A stretch of 64,000 nt of DNA from Odontocerum albicorne. Its lineage: Eukaryota; Arthropoda; Insecta; Trichoptera; Odontoceridae. The number at the start of each line of letters is the position of its first letter. Position 1 is the stretch's first letter. The notes below the pieces were generated by a model. That model was given only the letters and a program-made list of their open reading frames with translations. It did not search any database and had not been told where the DNA came from. Made by a program: the position numbers and the translations under genes. This document shows positions 44,890 to 56,164 of this stretch, in pieces. The DNA lies in the NCBI GenBank assembly GCA_949825065.1, contig OX463845.1, forward strand, positions 22,032,516-22,096,515. Reading direction: 5' to 3'.

Positions 44890-45290
44890 ATTGATATAGT
44901 AATCATTTGATCTTAAACTTGTTTTATTTGTAGAAATTCTATACAGTTATAATAAAAAGTATTTTCAAAAAGCAAAATATAATGAGCTACTGGAAAGCGG
45001 TGTTAAATGGGCACTTGTAGATATATTGAAAGGGGTAACATACATAAAAGTGGCGTGGCGTCCCCGTAGATGCTGTGGAAGCGCCGCATCCCTTAATGGT
45101 TGAAAATTGTTAACGCAAAAAATAACAATATTTTGTTCTTTCTAATTTTTGTAGCATATAAAATAATATAAACAAAGCCCGGATTTTAACTAGTTTATAA
45201 TTACTTCAATATTAACACTTTCAATAAGCGCAGGCGTTTTCTGAATATTAACTCAAAAGTCACGCCACGTTACTGGTATATTATACTATT
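44890..45290. other. AT-rich; weak inverted ends AAGTGGCGTGGCG / CACGCCACGTTACTGG
   Basis: AAAAGTGGCGTGGCG near 45048 and TCACGCCACGTTACTGG near 45257 are partly inverted relative to each other and could mark a decayed MITE of about 230 bases. Too weak to call. Confidence 0.3.
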
Positions 45291-45294
45291 AGAT

Positions 45295-45390
45295 ATATTG
45301 CATACTATGACACTTTCGCTATATAAAGTACATTTTGACGGGTTTATCCATATGTGATAATCTCTTCAAATCAGTAAGAAGAGACTAAGT
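45295..45390 (-). repeat. SINE family S1, 3' half
   Basis: ATGACACTTTCGCTATATAAAGTACATTTTGACGGGTTTATCCATATGTGATAATCTCTTC is the reverse complement of the S1 3' half (GAAGAGATTATCACA..AATAAACCCG..GCGAAAGTG). Confidence 0.7.
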
Positions 45391-45544
45391 TAAAAATAAT
45401 CTGCAATAATTTTAAAACAAAGTGGGCACGATCGATTCTCCTGGGTTGGTAGATAGACATAATATACTATATGTAGATACGGTGAAGTACCCAATAAGTG
45501 GCCACATTCACCGCCTTTGTATCTCTATGTTGAAATTATTTAAA

Positions 45545-45660
45545 TATTTTTAATCTTTCAATGATAGTAGGTTCAATTCCTGATTTCGAGCACCATTGAT
45601 AAGAGAGTGCTATCTAATTGGCACTGTGTAAATTGTCCTTATATTATTATTATTATTATA
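45545..45660 (+). repeat. SINE-like family S3
   Basis: AGTAGGTTCAATTCCTGATTTCGAG (B-box-like) leads to CTAATTGGCACTGTGTAAATTGTCC and a TTATATTATTATTATTATTAT tail, parallel to 7430 and 47860. Confidence 0.65.
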
Positions 45661-45761
45661 ACTAAATACATCTAAGTCAATAATTTTTAAGTTTGTCGAG
45701 ATTTCCTTTAAACAACATGTTTTTAAAAATAAATCAACAAAATAAGTATACATTTGAGGAA

Positions 45762-45830
45762 AGTCTGGAACTATCTCCTCTCTGTCTACACCGACAAGGA
45801 AATGGCGTGATGGTATGTATGTATGCATTA
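45762..45830 (+). pseudogene. RTE-type retrotransposon, family C, last codons and tail
   Basis: CTCTCTGTCTACACCGACAAGGAAATGGCGTGATGG encodes the SxSVYTDKEMA variant of the terminal SAYP segment. It is followed by TATGTATGTATGCATT, a clear ATGT-type tail. This is the shortest 3' fragment in the window. Confidence 0.65.
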
Positions 45831-46140
45831 TAATTTGACTACCGATAAAAGGTTGTCAGTATTAAATTATTTCTAAGGGTAGAATTAAGTTGATTTTACA
45901 TATTAGCTTTATATATTCCATGTTACGCCACTGATGAAATTGCTGAGTAACTGCATTCAAATTTTAATGAATATAAAACTGTAAATCAAATTAATTTACA
46001 AATAAATTATATAAAAAATCAACAGGTGGAGATGGGTTCCATAATGATGAATGACTTTATTGCGTAAGCTGGTATTGCATGACGCTTTAAATGCATCACA
46101 TTGGTATTGGATTTTTTACGCGACTTTCACTCGACTAAGG

Positions 46141-46395
46141 CCCAAATTGATAGTCTGGCCTATATATAGTACTAAATACCAATTTCTTACCTTTAAATGT
46201 CTTAATTTGTATTCGGAGTCGGGACCTCATGTGCTCCAAATTTTAAAGTGAGGTAATGAAACGACTTGACTCCCTTATTTAAGGAATCTAAGATAAATTT
46301 CAATGAAATTTAGCTTGAAATACAATTTTTTTTCAATATAAAAAATATTTAAGATTTAATACTAAGTGCTAAGGTCGGACTATAAATTCGGGACT
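46141..46395. mobile_element. MITE, family M1, copy 2
   Basis: The left end CCAAATTGATAGTCTGGCC and right end GGTCGGACTATAAATTCGGGAC are inverted repeats matching those of 8806-8992. Inside, GTGCTCCAAATTTTAAAGTGAGGTAAT and GACTCCCTTATTTAAGG match copy 1. It is about 70 bases longer than copy 1. No ORF. Confidence 0.65.
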
Positions 46396-46399
46396 AAGT

Positions 46400-47855
46400 T
46401 CAATAATAAACCGAGTTTGAAAAAACTGTTAATAAGAATTAATAATGAGTAGTTATAATAATTTATATAACTTGTGGCTTTATTTTCGTTAATTATCTTT
46501 CCATCGAATCTTCGGTCTGTTTTCAATTTTATATCAAGTTTTTGTTCATCAATTTCTCAATCCTTAATCCTCTTGTTTAATGAATTTTTTTGTATTGTTT
46601 TGAAAATTCCCTCGTTTTGTCGAGTTTGAAGTTTGATTAATAAAATCAATCAAACTTTTATTATATCGAAAATTATGCGTCTTTTAAATTTCTTGTTCAT
46701 ATCTTGTTTATTTTTCTTAACGCTAATGAAAATTTTAAAAAAATCATTCAAAATTTAAATCATTCACTGTCAAAGAATGTTACATTTAAAAAATGCGAGA
46801 AGTAATAGTTGGATCCTTTTTGCAAAAGAGTAATTTTAATTTCTCAAGATTAAATTAAGCGGTGAAAAAAATGTTTTTTTATTCGCAAAATATTATTTGT
46901 AATCAGATTTATAGGGTTTCAGCTTACGGCATTTGTAATCAAATGTGGTATGAACCTTTTTTGCATATACGAGTATACGTCCAATTAAAACTAATCAATA
47001 AGAGTACCATTTTTGTCTTCAATTGTCAACACGAATTTCAATTCCGCCGAAAGAAAAGTGGATTTTTTTCAGTTTCCAATTTTATGTTTCTCAGCAAAAC
47101 TAATGCTCAAATATTAGCTAAGTCAGCAAATGTCGAATTAATTCCAGTGTGAAATAATGCTTCCGAAATTTTAAACTTGAATCGATTATCAAAAAAGAGT
47201 TTAATTTTAATTCAACTTGATAAATTTGGAACCAATTAGATTTAGAATCTAAGTCTATTTCAATATTTCAACATATACTCGTAGTTAAGGGGTGAATAAG
47301 TTACAACACATATAATCACCTCTTGAATTGGTTGTTTCTCTGATAGCAAATGACTTACTCCAAACACAATAACCAAACATATGAAAGAGAAAGAGTAGTT
47401 GATCAAGAAATGAATATGATTTCAAGAGGCATGTGGGTATTGGGGCCAAGAGGGTACGTATCTACTACATAAACCAAAATATTATAATGGGGGAAACGAG
47501 TGTCAGCTTGAAGAATTATGTATTACGAAAATGACAGGTGTAAGAGTTCCATCAGATAATTATGGCTCACTGAAGCTTTGAGCAACTGCACTTTTGTATA
47601 GATAAATATTAATCACGTGTACAATTCTTCAGTTTAAGCTTGATATATTGTATTGATTAAAAAGTTTGGAAAACTCGGAATACCGCATTTTTGAGAGTTT
47701 TGTATATAAGACACAGAAAGCAGAATTATAATTGATAAAAAAAAAAGAAATATAGTATATCTTAAGAGTTTTATAATACGTTTTTTTTCACGACGATAAA
47801 AAGGTTTATAAAGTGACTATCATGCTATCTTACTTTACTATCATGCTAAAGCATT
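46400..47855. other. AT-rich stretch, no gene seen
   Basis: The frame open at 46862-47152 (plus) lacks recognisable domains. 8-mer copies at 46968 and 47276. Confidence 0.45.
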
Positions 47856-47859
47856 ATAA

Positions 47860-47955
47860 AAAAACAGAGAGTAATCTCGAATTAGAGCGCTCTTAAGGAG
47901 AGTCTGGTCTCTAGACTGCGCTATATAAATTATCCTTTTATTATTATCATGATAA
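47860..47955 (+). repeat. SINE-like family S3
   Basis: AATCTCGAATTAGAGCGCTC, then GGTCTCTAGACTGCGCTATATAAATTATCC and a TTTTATTATTATCATG tail, as in 7430 and 60585. Confidence 0.65.
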
Positions 47956-47959
47956 AAAA

Positions 47960-49115
47960 GCATGTTCATAACCTATAAATTGAGAATAAATAAATATTAA
48001 ATTTAGTATAGTAAAATTGATAAATTTGAAAAGCGAAGTATCACTTTAAATATGTTATATACCATATTCGTATTTTTTGTTTGGATATTTAAAAAGTCGT
48101 TTATTTATCGATTTTTGATAATAACATAACTATTATGTTAAAGATATAATTGAAAAATGATAACATAATTCATATTAAACTTTCCTCCTAATTTTACTTG
48201 GTGTCCCTTCCTTATCTTTGAAGAAATTCCTTTCATCAAGTCCATTATTATTTTGATTTTGATAAGTTTTCTTTTTGTAAAATCAGTCGTGGATTAAAAC
48301 AATATGTTTGTTGTAGGAAGAAATAGCTCCATAGTATTAAGCTCATTTGATATACCATGACACAAAATAATAAATAAATCGTAATTGTTATAATTTTTTA
48401 ATTTAACAATTTACATATTAATATTTTTGGCTTTGGCAATATTTTCTTTTATTTACTAGTTCAGAAAACTCTCATTAAATCGTGAACAAAAGCGACTCTG
48501 TTTTATATGATTATATTGAATAATTCATATATAATTTTTTACAAAATTAAAAGAACAATTGTGTGTAGGATAAAGTGAATAATGTAAATATCTACGAGTG
48601 AGAAATACAAATTGCCATTAATGTGAGCGGCAGCCACTTAACGTCCATACAATTTTAACAAGTTGCTGAAATTCCCTTCTGTTACAAAATGCGCACATGG
48701 TGGGCACACAAAAAATAAAAACAAATTAAACATTTAATTGTACAACTTTACTTCTTGAATATTGATAACATATTGTTTGAAAATACAAATCCTTAAATAT
48801 ACGCTCGATACGAAAGAAAAAAACAAGTAAATGAATCGCACAAGAGCGAGGCCAAAGGATAACAGAAAACAATAGTGCTCGTAATTCCATATTGGGCTGA
48901 ACGAAAAAAAATAACAAACCTACTTCCTCGATCATTGTTCTCCAGAACTCAAGTAGCTCCAGTTTTGGACACATTGATTTCTGAACACAGGTAGTCAATA
49001 ATAAGAAAACAAAAGTATTGCAGATGGAAACCATTGTCAACTACTAATTTCACCATACGAGTAATTATCTTAATTTGATCAATTCGTATAAGACAAACGT
49101 TCCTTTTCTTTATTG
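47960..49115. other. AT-rich stretch, no gene seen
   Basis: A frame open at 48726-49040 (minus) has no recognisable domain. TACGAGTA at 49056. Otherwise featureless. Confidence 0.45.
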
Positions 49116-49119
49116 TATT

Positions 49120-49290
49120 GTTAATGCTTCCTTTGTATACAAAATAACCTGATGGGCTTTGGTCATGTGATATTTTTTCCTACCAACCATATACGAGTAT
49201 ATGTTCAAAGGAAATAAGACTGGAGTTTTTTTTTGGATACAATTGGGATCGAACCATATGATGGGTGATCTTTCAGCCAGGCCAAGGAAG
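49120..49290 (-). repeat. SINE family S1, with inserted TACGAGTA
   Basis: TTTGTATACAAAATAACCTGATGGGCTTTGGTCATGTGATA is reversed S1 3' sequence, and GATACAATTGGGATCGAACCATATGATGGGTGATC is the reversed B-box head. Siblings read ACCAACCAGAAAGGTGTTAAAAGG. This copy reads ACCAACCATATACGAGTATATGTTCAAAGG, about six bases longer and carrying the dispersed 8-mer. Confidence 0.75.
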
Positions 49291-49294
49291 TCAG

Positions 49295-50324
<1,030 letters not shown>

Positions 50325-50365
50325 TATATATATAAATATATGTATATGAATATGTATATGTTCTC

Positions 50366-50939
50366 TATTTTCGGTTTTCCTGCTGTCATTCATTCAGTTC
50401 ATGTGGAACCCATTTTCCCCCCTTCTGGATCTTTCCCATGGCTTTCAAACGTATGGAGACGGCTTCTCGTGTCACATTTAATTAATCCGCGAGTTGTCGT
50501 TGCGTTTGAGCGTCATCCTCATCCAACAATGCTTGCAATTCGGCGTCTTCAAACTTTATCGGCGGTCTTCCACGTTCTTCGTTTCTCACGTCAAAATCGC
50601 CACTTTTGAATTTTTTAAACCACTCAAAGCACTGTGATTTACCAAGAGCATGCTAACCGTAAGCTTCGACAAGCATTCGATGCGATTCTGCAGCAGTTTC
50701 CTTCAAATGGTAACAGAAAATCAATACTGTCCGCAAATCGTAGTTTTCAGGTACCAAAACAGACATGTTTAACGCTATGAAAACATATGTAGTTGTATTA
50801 AACTTGTATTTTTGTAAGTTAAATGTCTTTAACAAATGTAAACACAAGAAAAAGGCGCGAATGACGCGGTTTGGCAGTCACTGCATTGACAACTAGAGCC
50901 ATCTATGAGCAAATTCCGGTTTCATATTTACAGACCTGG
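50366..50939 (-). pseudogene. mariner, mori-type, 5' half (minus strand)
   Basis: On the minus strand the element starts at 50939 with CCAGGTCTGTAAATATG, preceded by TA. The ATG is at 50766. Translation gives MSVLVPENYDLRTVLIFCYH, LKETAAESHRMLVEAYG, a stop, [37 protein letters not shown], then [27 protein letters not shown] and another stop. This is the DNA-binding region of mori/Bmmar1-like mariners. At least four stops interrupt it. The catalytic domain and 3' TIR are missing: homology ends just before the AT microsatellite. Confidence 0.88.
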
Positions 50940-50944
50940 TATAT

Positions 50945-51890
50945 ATATGTTATTTTACAGCCCTGCATTATACTCGTATTTGCCCTAAATTTTGGAATAA
51001 GAATATAATATAAAATTAAAATATAAAAAAAACCATTTCGTGGATAGACTAGGCAAGGCCTATGACAAAATGGTCTTAATTTTTGTTTAAAAAAAATCAT
51101 AAATTTGTCTTAATTACTATAACACGCTGAAACACTCACGTCCTTACACATACTATTTAATTCCAAGGTATTAAATACACGATTCCAAGCGCGTCATAAT
51201 CTCAACAACCATTAATATCTTGTCCAACGATTCCTTATCAAACGCTCTACATTGACATCAGTTATTCACACAGATGCTTATGGGGAGACATCTAAAAGAT
51301 CCTCATTCCTCGCTTTCTTTCTGTCAAAAAACTACATTGCTACATTTAATTTTTTTAATTTGATCAGTATCATTTATGTAGGAAATTAAAAAAAGATTTT
51401 TTCTTACATTTTTATTATTTAATTAAGAAATTAATAAATAAAATATAATAAATAAAGGAATATTCTTAGACATGAAAAATAAGACAGGCAAATTATTTCA
51501 ATAACATGCACCTTTACTAAAGAGATTGGCTGGTGAGCGTTTTTTTTTGTTAGCAGAACCCATGTGATTCTGATCGATAGGCCATTTTTGGTGTCTTAAT
51601 TTTGATCTTTGGACTTTTATTAAGTATCATTACGCTGTCACGTCAGGTAAAAAATGTGAAGCAAGTCGGAGAAAAAGCATATCACTTTGAAATAAATAAA
51701 CATGCTAGCTAATTTGGTAGAGATTTATACAGACAAAAGTTAATTTCTACAAAAAAAAAACAGTAGCAGTATAGACCTAAGCCTAATAAATAACTCGCGA
51801 AAGACATGTTTTTCTCTTAGCTTTTACTTAATGTCATAACCTTAGATTTTTCGATAATTATTGATTAAAACCTTAAGTAAATTAGACCGA
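50945..51890. other. AT-rich stretch, no gene seen
   Basis: TACTCGTA at 50971. No coding or repeat signal recognised. Confidence 0.45.
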
Positions 51891-51894
51891 ATTC

Positions 51895-52090
51895 GATGAC
51901 CCACTTGGTTGAGACGTGACTTCCAGCTCGTGGGTTGTGGTTTCTATTTCCGTTGGCATTGTTTTTAAGAGTCCAGTCTGGTTGAAATAAATTGTCATAC
52001 GCATTGTTTTAAAGAGTCCAGTCTGGTTGAAATAAATTGTCACACGGCAACAACTCCGTTATGTTGTTAATGTTATGCAATACAATCATG
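51895..52090 (+). repeat. SINE family S1 with internal 55-bp duplication
   Basis: The head TGACCCACTTGGTTGAGACG and B-box region GTGGTTTCTATTTCCGTTGGCA precede a tandemly duplicated block, AAGAGTCCAGTCTGGTTGAAATAAATTGTC (51968 and 52015). The rest of the body is short: CACGGCAACAACTCC. Confidence 0.75.
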
Positions 52091-52106
52091 ATGTGCACTT
52101 AACAAA

Positions 52107-52165
52107 ACACACACACACACACACACACACCTCATGTAAAAACACACACACACCTCATGTAAAGT
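52107..52165. repeat. (AC)n microsatellite with duplicated flank
   Basis: A run of twelve AC units ends in CTCATGTAAA. A shorter AC run then repeats the same CTCATGTAAAG flank. Confidence 0.95.
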
Positions 52166-52284
52166 AAACTACAACTTATAGTCCTGGATTACTTTTATAC
52201 AAGATCAACACCCACGCGAATAGAGTCCCCGGCTAAGCCGGTAATATATGAAACTACAATAAAATAAATAGTAGGTTCAGAGAA

Positions 52285-52470
52285 ACTGACACCATGGTCA
52301 CCCTCGTACCGCGACAGGTGGTAAGAGCCACCTTACGTCAGACAGCACCTCCTTTCCGACCCGAGGTCGGCTCGCTGCAGAGCCTGCGATCCGCGCTCGG
52401 GACTGTTATCCTTAGCTTAGTCCTGCAACATGCACTGGGTTGTGTGCGAAGTGTTCTTATCCACAGACAT
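52285..52470. other. GC-rich island, possible exon or repeat, undetermined
   Basis: About 150 bases of markedly higher GC, with CACCATGGTCACC (a good translation-start context) on plus and GTGGTAAGAG resembling a splice donor 25 bases later. The plus frame reads MVTLVPRQVVRATLRQTAP and continues to AT-rich sequence. A minus frame is open too. Third-position bias does not clearly favour either frame. No family is recognised. Confidence 0.3.
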
Positions 52471-52704
52471 ACAATCATCCAAAAAATGCTTAAATATAAA
52501 CTTAAACTTACGCGTAAAAACGATTCAACCCACAAAAATTTCTTTGAAATACTTCATATATACGTTTGCAAAAACATCCATTATGGTAATTATGTAGTTC
52601 ATGTAATATTTCGTTTAAAAATATAAAAATAAAATATCATATAAGTAGAAAATGAATTGAGTATTTTTTATACTATATTATTTTATACTTTCATTATATC
52701 AAAA

Positions 52705-52795
52705 CGAGGCGGGCTTATTACCGTAAGACAATTTCTCCCAACCAATCATAAATATGTTGAAAGGCCATATGTGGAAAAGCAGTCTGGGACTCATT
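52705..52795 (-). repeat. SINE family S1 body fragment
   Basis: GGCGGGCTTATTACCGTAAGACAATTTCTCCCAACCAATCA and GTTGAAAGGCCATATGTGGAAAAGCAGTCTGGGACTC are reversed S1 body. It stops where the next S1 copy starts. Confidence 0.7.
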
Positions 52796-52990
52796 TTGTA
52801 CTGTACTATAATCTCATTATATAAAGTACAACCTGGCTGGTTTATTAGCATCTCTTTTGACCAACAAGCAAGATGTTAAGTAAAAACCAGATAGGAATAT
52901 TTTTCCAAACGTTACAACGGGAATTAAACATCCTAGTTAGAAGACAGACACCATCCCAACTAGGCCATGGAGGTCGTCAATTTTCTTGTA
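52796..52990 (-). repeat. SINE family S1, near full length
   Basis: The reversed copy shows the 3' end (AAGTACAACCTGGCTGGTTTATTAGC), the body (CTTTTGACCAACAAGC, AAGTAAAAACCAGATAGGAA), the B box (AACGGGAATTAAACATCC) and the A-box region (CCAACTAGGCCATGG). It is arranged head to tail with the fragment at 52705. Confidence 0.75.
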
Positions 52991-53159
52991 TTTCAGCGGG
53001 AATTAAAATCGAAACTTCCAGAAACTAAGCATTTTATCAAACATGCGACAAATGTGAAGAAAGTAAAATTACAAATGTAAATTAGAATAAGTCAAATGTA
53101 AACTAATAAAAACTACTGCAAGTAGAGACAAATATTTTTTTATGTATAGGAAATAACAA

Positions 53160-53345
53160 TATCGTCATTGCTGGGCCTCGTAGTCGAGAATCCCTTCGCT
53201 ATTCCGACGTCAAATCAGCTGGAAAGTGAAGTTGTGCCGTGTAGTTTGTTTTAAGTGAGTGAGCCGTTGCACACTAGCAAACTTGCCGGTCACACTGCTG
53301 CACTGGATCCGATGGCACACCGAAGTGAAACGATCATAGCACGCC
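53160..53345 (-). repeat. left arm of a paired inverted repeat of about 180 bp
   Basis: ATCGTCATTGCTGGGCCTCGTAGTCGAGAATCCC, ACGTCAAATCAGCTGGAAAG and GTGAGTGAGCCGTTGCACACTAGCAAACT match the reverse complement of 54540-54731 in order, with indels. The outer ends carry the best-conserved part. Either two opposite copies of one repeat or the long inverted ends of one element. Confidence 0.75.
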
Positions 53346-53349
53346 AGCA

Positions 53350-54000
53350 TGATTTTTTTAAGTATAGAAAATGACAGTGTACTATACAACTATATATGCA
53401 AATAAAGAACAAAACAGTATTAAAAGGAAACAACCAAATTCCAGGACTTGTTTTCCATAATAACCATGATAATAGTGTAAAGAGATGGTAAAGGGATGAG
53501 TCAGTTATAATTGCGAAATATTACAATAAAAGAAATCGAACTGCTATCGATGATTCAATAACAGTTACAGTCAATGACATCAATTTGCTAATTAAAATGC
53601 ATCTCATATGGCACATGAGTCATATTATACGAGTATATGTATGTTAAATAGGCGCAAATGAACTCCCGATGCAAACTAATACAGATCACTACTAATATGA
53701 TTAATCGATACAATACAATACAGTATACATTTTGTATAATTTAATATTCGTTACTAAAATTGCAAACTTTATATGATCAATTATTTTGTTTTAAGATACG
53801 GTTTACATTATTTCGTTGAAGTATTTTTGTTTTACAAATAACTACACAATTATAAAGCGTTTAGCTAGGCTAAATTAAAATCAAGTTGTAAGATAACAGA
53901 TTTACACACTTATTTCGAAAATAATAATATAACATACTCGTATATGGTATGTTTGTGAATATTACAAAATATAGTTATGTTATTAAAATTAATACGACAT
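53350..54000. other. AT-rich stretch between inverted arms
   Basis: 8-mer copies at 53628 and 53935. No gene recognised. Confidence 0.45.
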
Positions 54001-54004
54001 TAAG

Positions 54005-54235
54005 ACTATAAGTTGTTGTATTGTAGTACACTTTCGTTGTAAGCAGTGTGTAACTTGACGAGTTTATTGCCATGCGGAAAACTATTCCAACCAACCACAA
54101 AGGTGTTAAAAGGCCGAAAGTGAAAACCAGACTGGAATCCTTTTTAAAAAAATCGGGTTCCAATGGGAATCGAACCCGTAATTATCGGGTTGAAAGTCAA
54201 GCGTCTTACCAACTAGGTCACTTGTTAATTTAAAA
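54005..54235 (-). repeat. tRNA-derived SINE, family S1, best-preserved copy
   Basis: Minus strand: GTGACCTAGTTGGTAAGACGC (A box), TTGACTTTCAACC (anticodon-like loop), ACGGGTTCGATTCCC (B box), GGATTCCAGTCTGGTTTTCAC, TTTGTGGTTGGTTGGAATAG, GGCAATAAACTCGTCAAG and ACAACGAAAGTG at the 3' end. The loop CTTTCAA would place TTC in the anticodon position, hinting at a Glu-tRNA ancestry. The anticodon stem does not pair well, so this is weak. Confidence 0.85.
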
Positions 54236-54354
54236 ATACAAAAAAAAATCCTGATATAGTTGCGATTTACTTTTTTTTTCTTCTCCAGGACAGCCGATTT
54301 GGTTTATCAGGCCTTTATCAACTATAATATAAAACTTTCAGAGAAGAATTTACA

Positions 54355-54530
54355 TTTGTTGGTTCGCGCGGTCACTCACTGGACTTTCGTGCGGAAGGTC
54401 CTCGTTTCGAACCCCGCGCTGTACTACTCCTCTCGAATGACACAGGCATTTTTTCAGCTTAGTATTCGGGGGTATAAGGATACCTATGACTTCGATCATA
54501 TCTATTCTTTCAAAAAAAGGAGAAAGAAAC
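54355..54530 (+). repeat. tRNA-derived SINE, family S4, with head
   Basis: GCGCGGTCACTCACTGGACTTTCG (A-box region) and CGTTTCGAACCCCGCGC (B box) are followed by CTACTCCTCTCGAATGAC, ATTCGGGGGTATAAGGATACC, TATGACTTCGATCATATCTATTC and an A-rich end. The 3' part matches the minus-strand copy at 9637-9750. A frame open through it (54260-54577) is incidental. Confidence 0.75.
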
Positions 54531-54539
54531 AAGCCGGTG

Positions 54540-54731
54540 TGCTCCTATCGTCTCCAGTACACCGGTGTGGAAGGTGAGTTTGCTGGTGTGCAACAGCTCA
54601 CTCGCTTAAAAGAGGAGAAAAAAATAAGAAATAAACGGAATCTCAACTGGACAGCTTCTCTTTCCAACTGAATTGACGTTAGAATGACGAGGGGATCCTT
54701 GACTACGAGGCCCAGCAACGACGATATTTTA
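54540..54731 (+). repeat. right arm of the paired inverted repeat
   Basis: GGTGTGGAAGGTGAGTTTGCTGGTGTGCAACAGCTCACTCGC, CTTTCCAACTGAATTGACGT and GGATCCTTGACTACGAGGCCCAGCAACGACGAT are inverted relative to 53160-53345. This arm is about 20 bases longer in its middle. Confidence 0.75.
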
Positions 54732-54928
54732 CAGTTACTATTTTAACAGTTTGGAATTTGTTAATTTTATTTTTAAATACTTGATAATTTTACCTTATCT
54801 TGAAAATTACACAAAGCTACATCTATGGAATAGTTGCTCACTTTCTCAATTAAATCTCTAATGAACCGCAAAAAATTGCAAAGATGAATTTATAAACACA
54901 TGTTGGAATATAAATATAAATTATAGAC

Positions 54929-55590
54929 GTGCTCCTGCAGGATCACGCAGGATCATGTCTTACATTGAACGGTGCTGATATAGAGAGAGTGAAAAAGTTT
55001 AAATACCTCGGAAGTATCCTAGTGGAAGACCTCGACCCAGAACCCGAAGTCAAGTGTAGAATTGAATCATCTCGTGCGACTTTTAATAAAATGAGAAGTG
55101 TATTCTGCGATGATAATCTAAACTTGAAACTTCGACAACGGTTAGTCAAATGCTACGTTTGGTCAGTGTTATTGCATGGAGTAGAATCATGGACCCTCAA
55201 AGTAAGTAGTATGAACCGACTGGAAGCATTCGAAATGTGGATGCACCGGAGAATGCTACGGATACCCTGGACGGATATGGTCAGCAACACAAGGGTTCTT
55301 CAAAGAGCCAAAGTCGATAGAGAGTTGCTGACTAATATTAAAATCCGAAAGGTGTCCTACGCTCATGTACTTAAAGGACCAAAGTACAAATTACTGCACT
55401 TGATCATCCAAGGCAAAATAGAAGGCCGAAGAGGTGTTGGATGGAGGGAAATCTCCTGGCTCCGCAATATACGTGATTGGACTGTCATAAGAGGCGTTGG
55501 GGATCTTTTTAGGGCTGCCGGGGACAAAGATATCTACTTTCAAGTGATATTCAACGTTTGGGGGACCTAATATGACACTGAGAAGAAGAA
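54929..55590 (+). pseudogene. RTE-type retrotransposon, family A, open C-terminal ORF and tail
   Basis: A 213-codon frame without stops (54929-55570) reads LTLNGADIERVKKFKYLGSI, VKCRIESSRATFNKMRSVF, CYVWSVLLHGVESWTLK, LEAFEMWMHRRMLRIPWTDM, NTRVLQRAKVDRELL, then GRRGVGWREISWLRNIRDW and ends VIFNVWGT. This is the region after the RT active site (palm end, thumb, C-terminal segment) of RTE-clade ORFs. The FADD-type catalytic motif lies upstream and is missing, so the copy is 5'-truncated. The GAGAAGAAGAAGAAGG after the stop is the family's GAA-type tail. A 9-base ATATAAATT near 54914 and again near 55597 may be the target duplication. Its open frame suggests it is young. Confidence 0.88.
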
Positions 55591-55594
55591 GAAG

Positions 55595-55890
55595 GAATAT
55601 AAATTGATATAAAATTTCATTGTGTAATTTCAAAATTTGATCGTATTCTGTAATTTTTTTTCATAACATGCAGTTTTATTTCTCTAAACCCTTCAATTGG
55701 ACTTACTTGTAAGTATGAGTATATAAAAAAAAAACAATACAAAATTTAACTTGTTCTAAGATAATTTGAGGAAACATCTAGCTGCTTTGTATAGGCTTAT
55801 GAGGAACTTTTTTATATATGTTAACGGAAATTTAATCATGATATACTCATTTATATGGCTTGATATTTTACATATACACGATTGACTCTG
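55595..55890. other. AT-rich stretch, no gene seen
   Basis: No feature. Confidence 0.45.
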
Positions 55891-55894
55891 ATCT

Positions 55895-56160
55895 TTTCCC
55901 CCCCACTCAACACATCAGTTTTAAGCTGACATCATCTTTAATAATTACATTTCTTATTCTGTCATATATCGACAAACCACAATTTCTTCTCAGTGCACGC
56001 GTTTCCGCCACATTAAGGTGGCTCTTTTCACTATTTTTTCATGTCCACGGTTCCCTCCCATACACCAATGTTGATACTAATACATTGTTATGTACCATCA
56101 ATTTTGCTTTGTCTAAATATATATATTTCAGTGTCCATTGTTGATTCGGATAATTGAGGG
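55895..56160 (-). pseudogene. RTE-type retrotransposon fragment, family C internal part
   Basis: TTCTTATTCTGTCATATATCGACAAACCAC, TTTCATGTCCACGGTTCCCTCCCA and a TTGTTATGTACCATCAATTTTGC stretch match 13550-13740 in order. On the minus strand this corresponds to the region encoding the RT C-terminal part before the FGHVERM motif. Frames are broken. The plus-strand frame (55860-56144) is a shadow. Confidence 0.55.
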
Positions 56161-56164
56161 AATC

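Noticed and set aside
45045..45275. MITE with AAGTGGCGTGGCG ends
   Set aside because: The inverted match is only about ten bases and interrupted. No second copy or target duplication.
48726..49040. 104-codon minus frame
   Set aside because: No domain, no splice or codon-bias support, AT-driven composition.
54170..54236. tRNA gene on minus strand
   Set aside because: A and B boxes are present, but stems do not pair and the same unit with a long body recurs many times; it is a SINE head.
54260..54577. 105-codon plus frame
   Set aside because: It runs through the S4 SINE including its polymerase III boxes.
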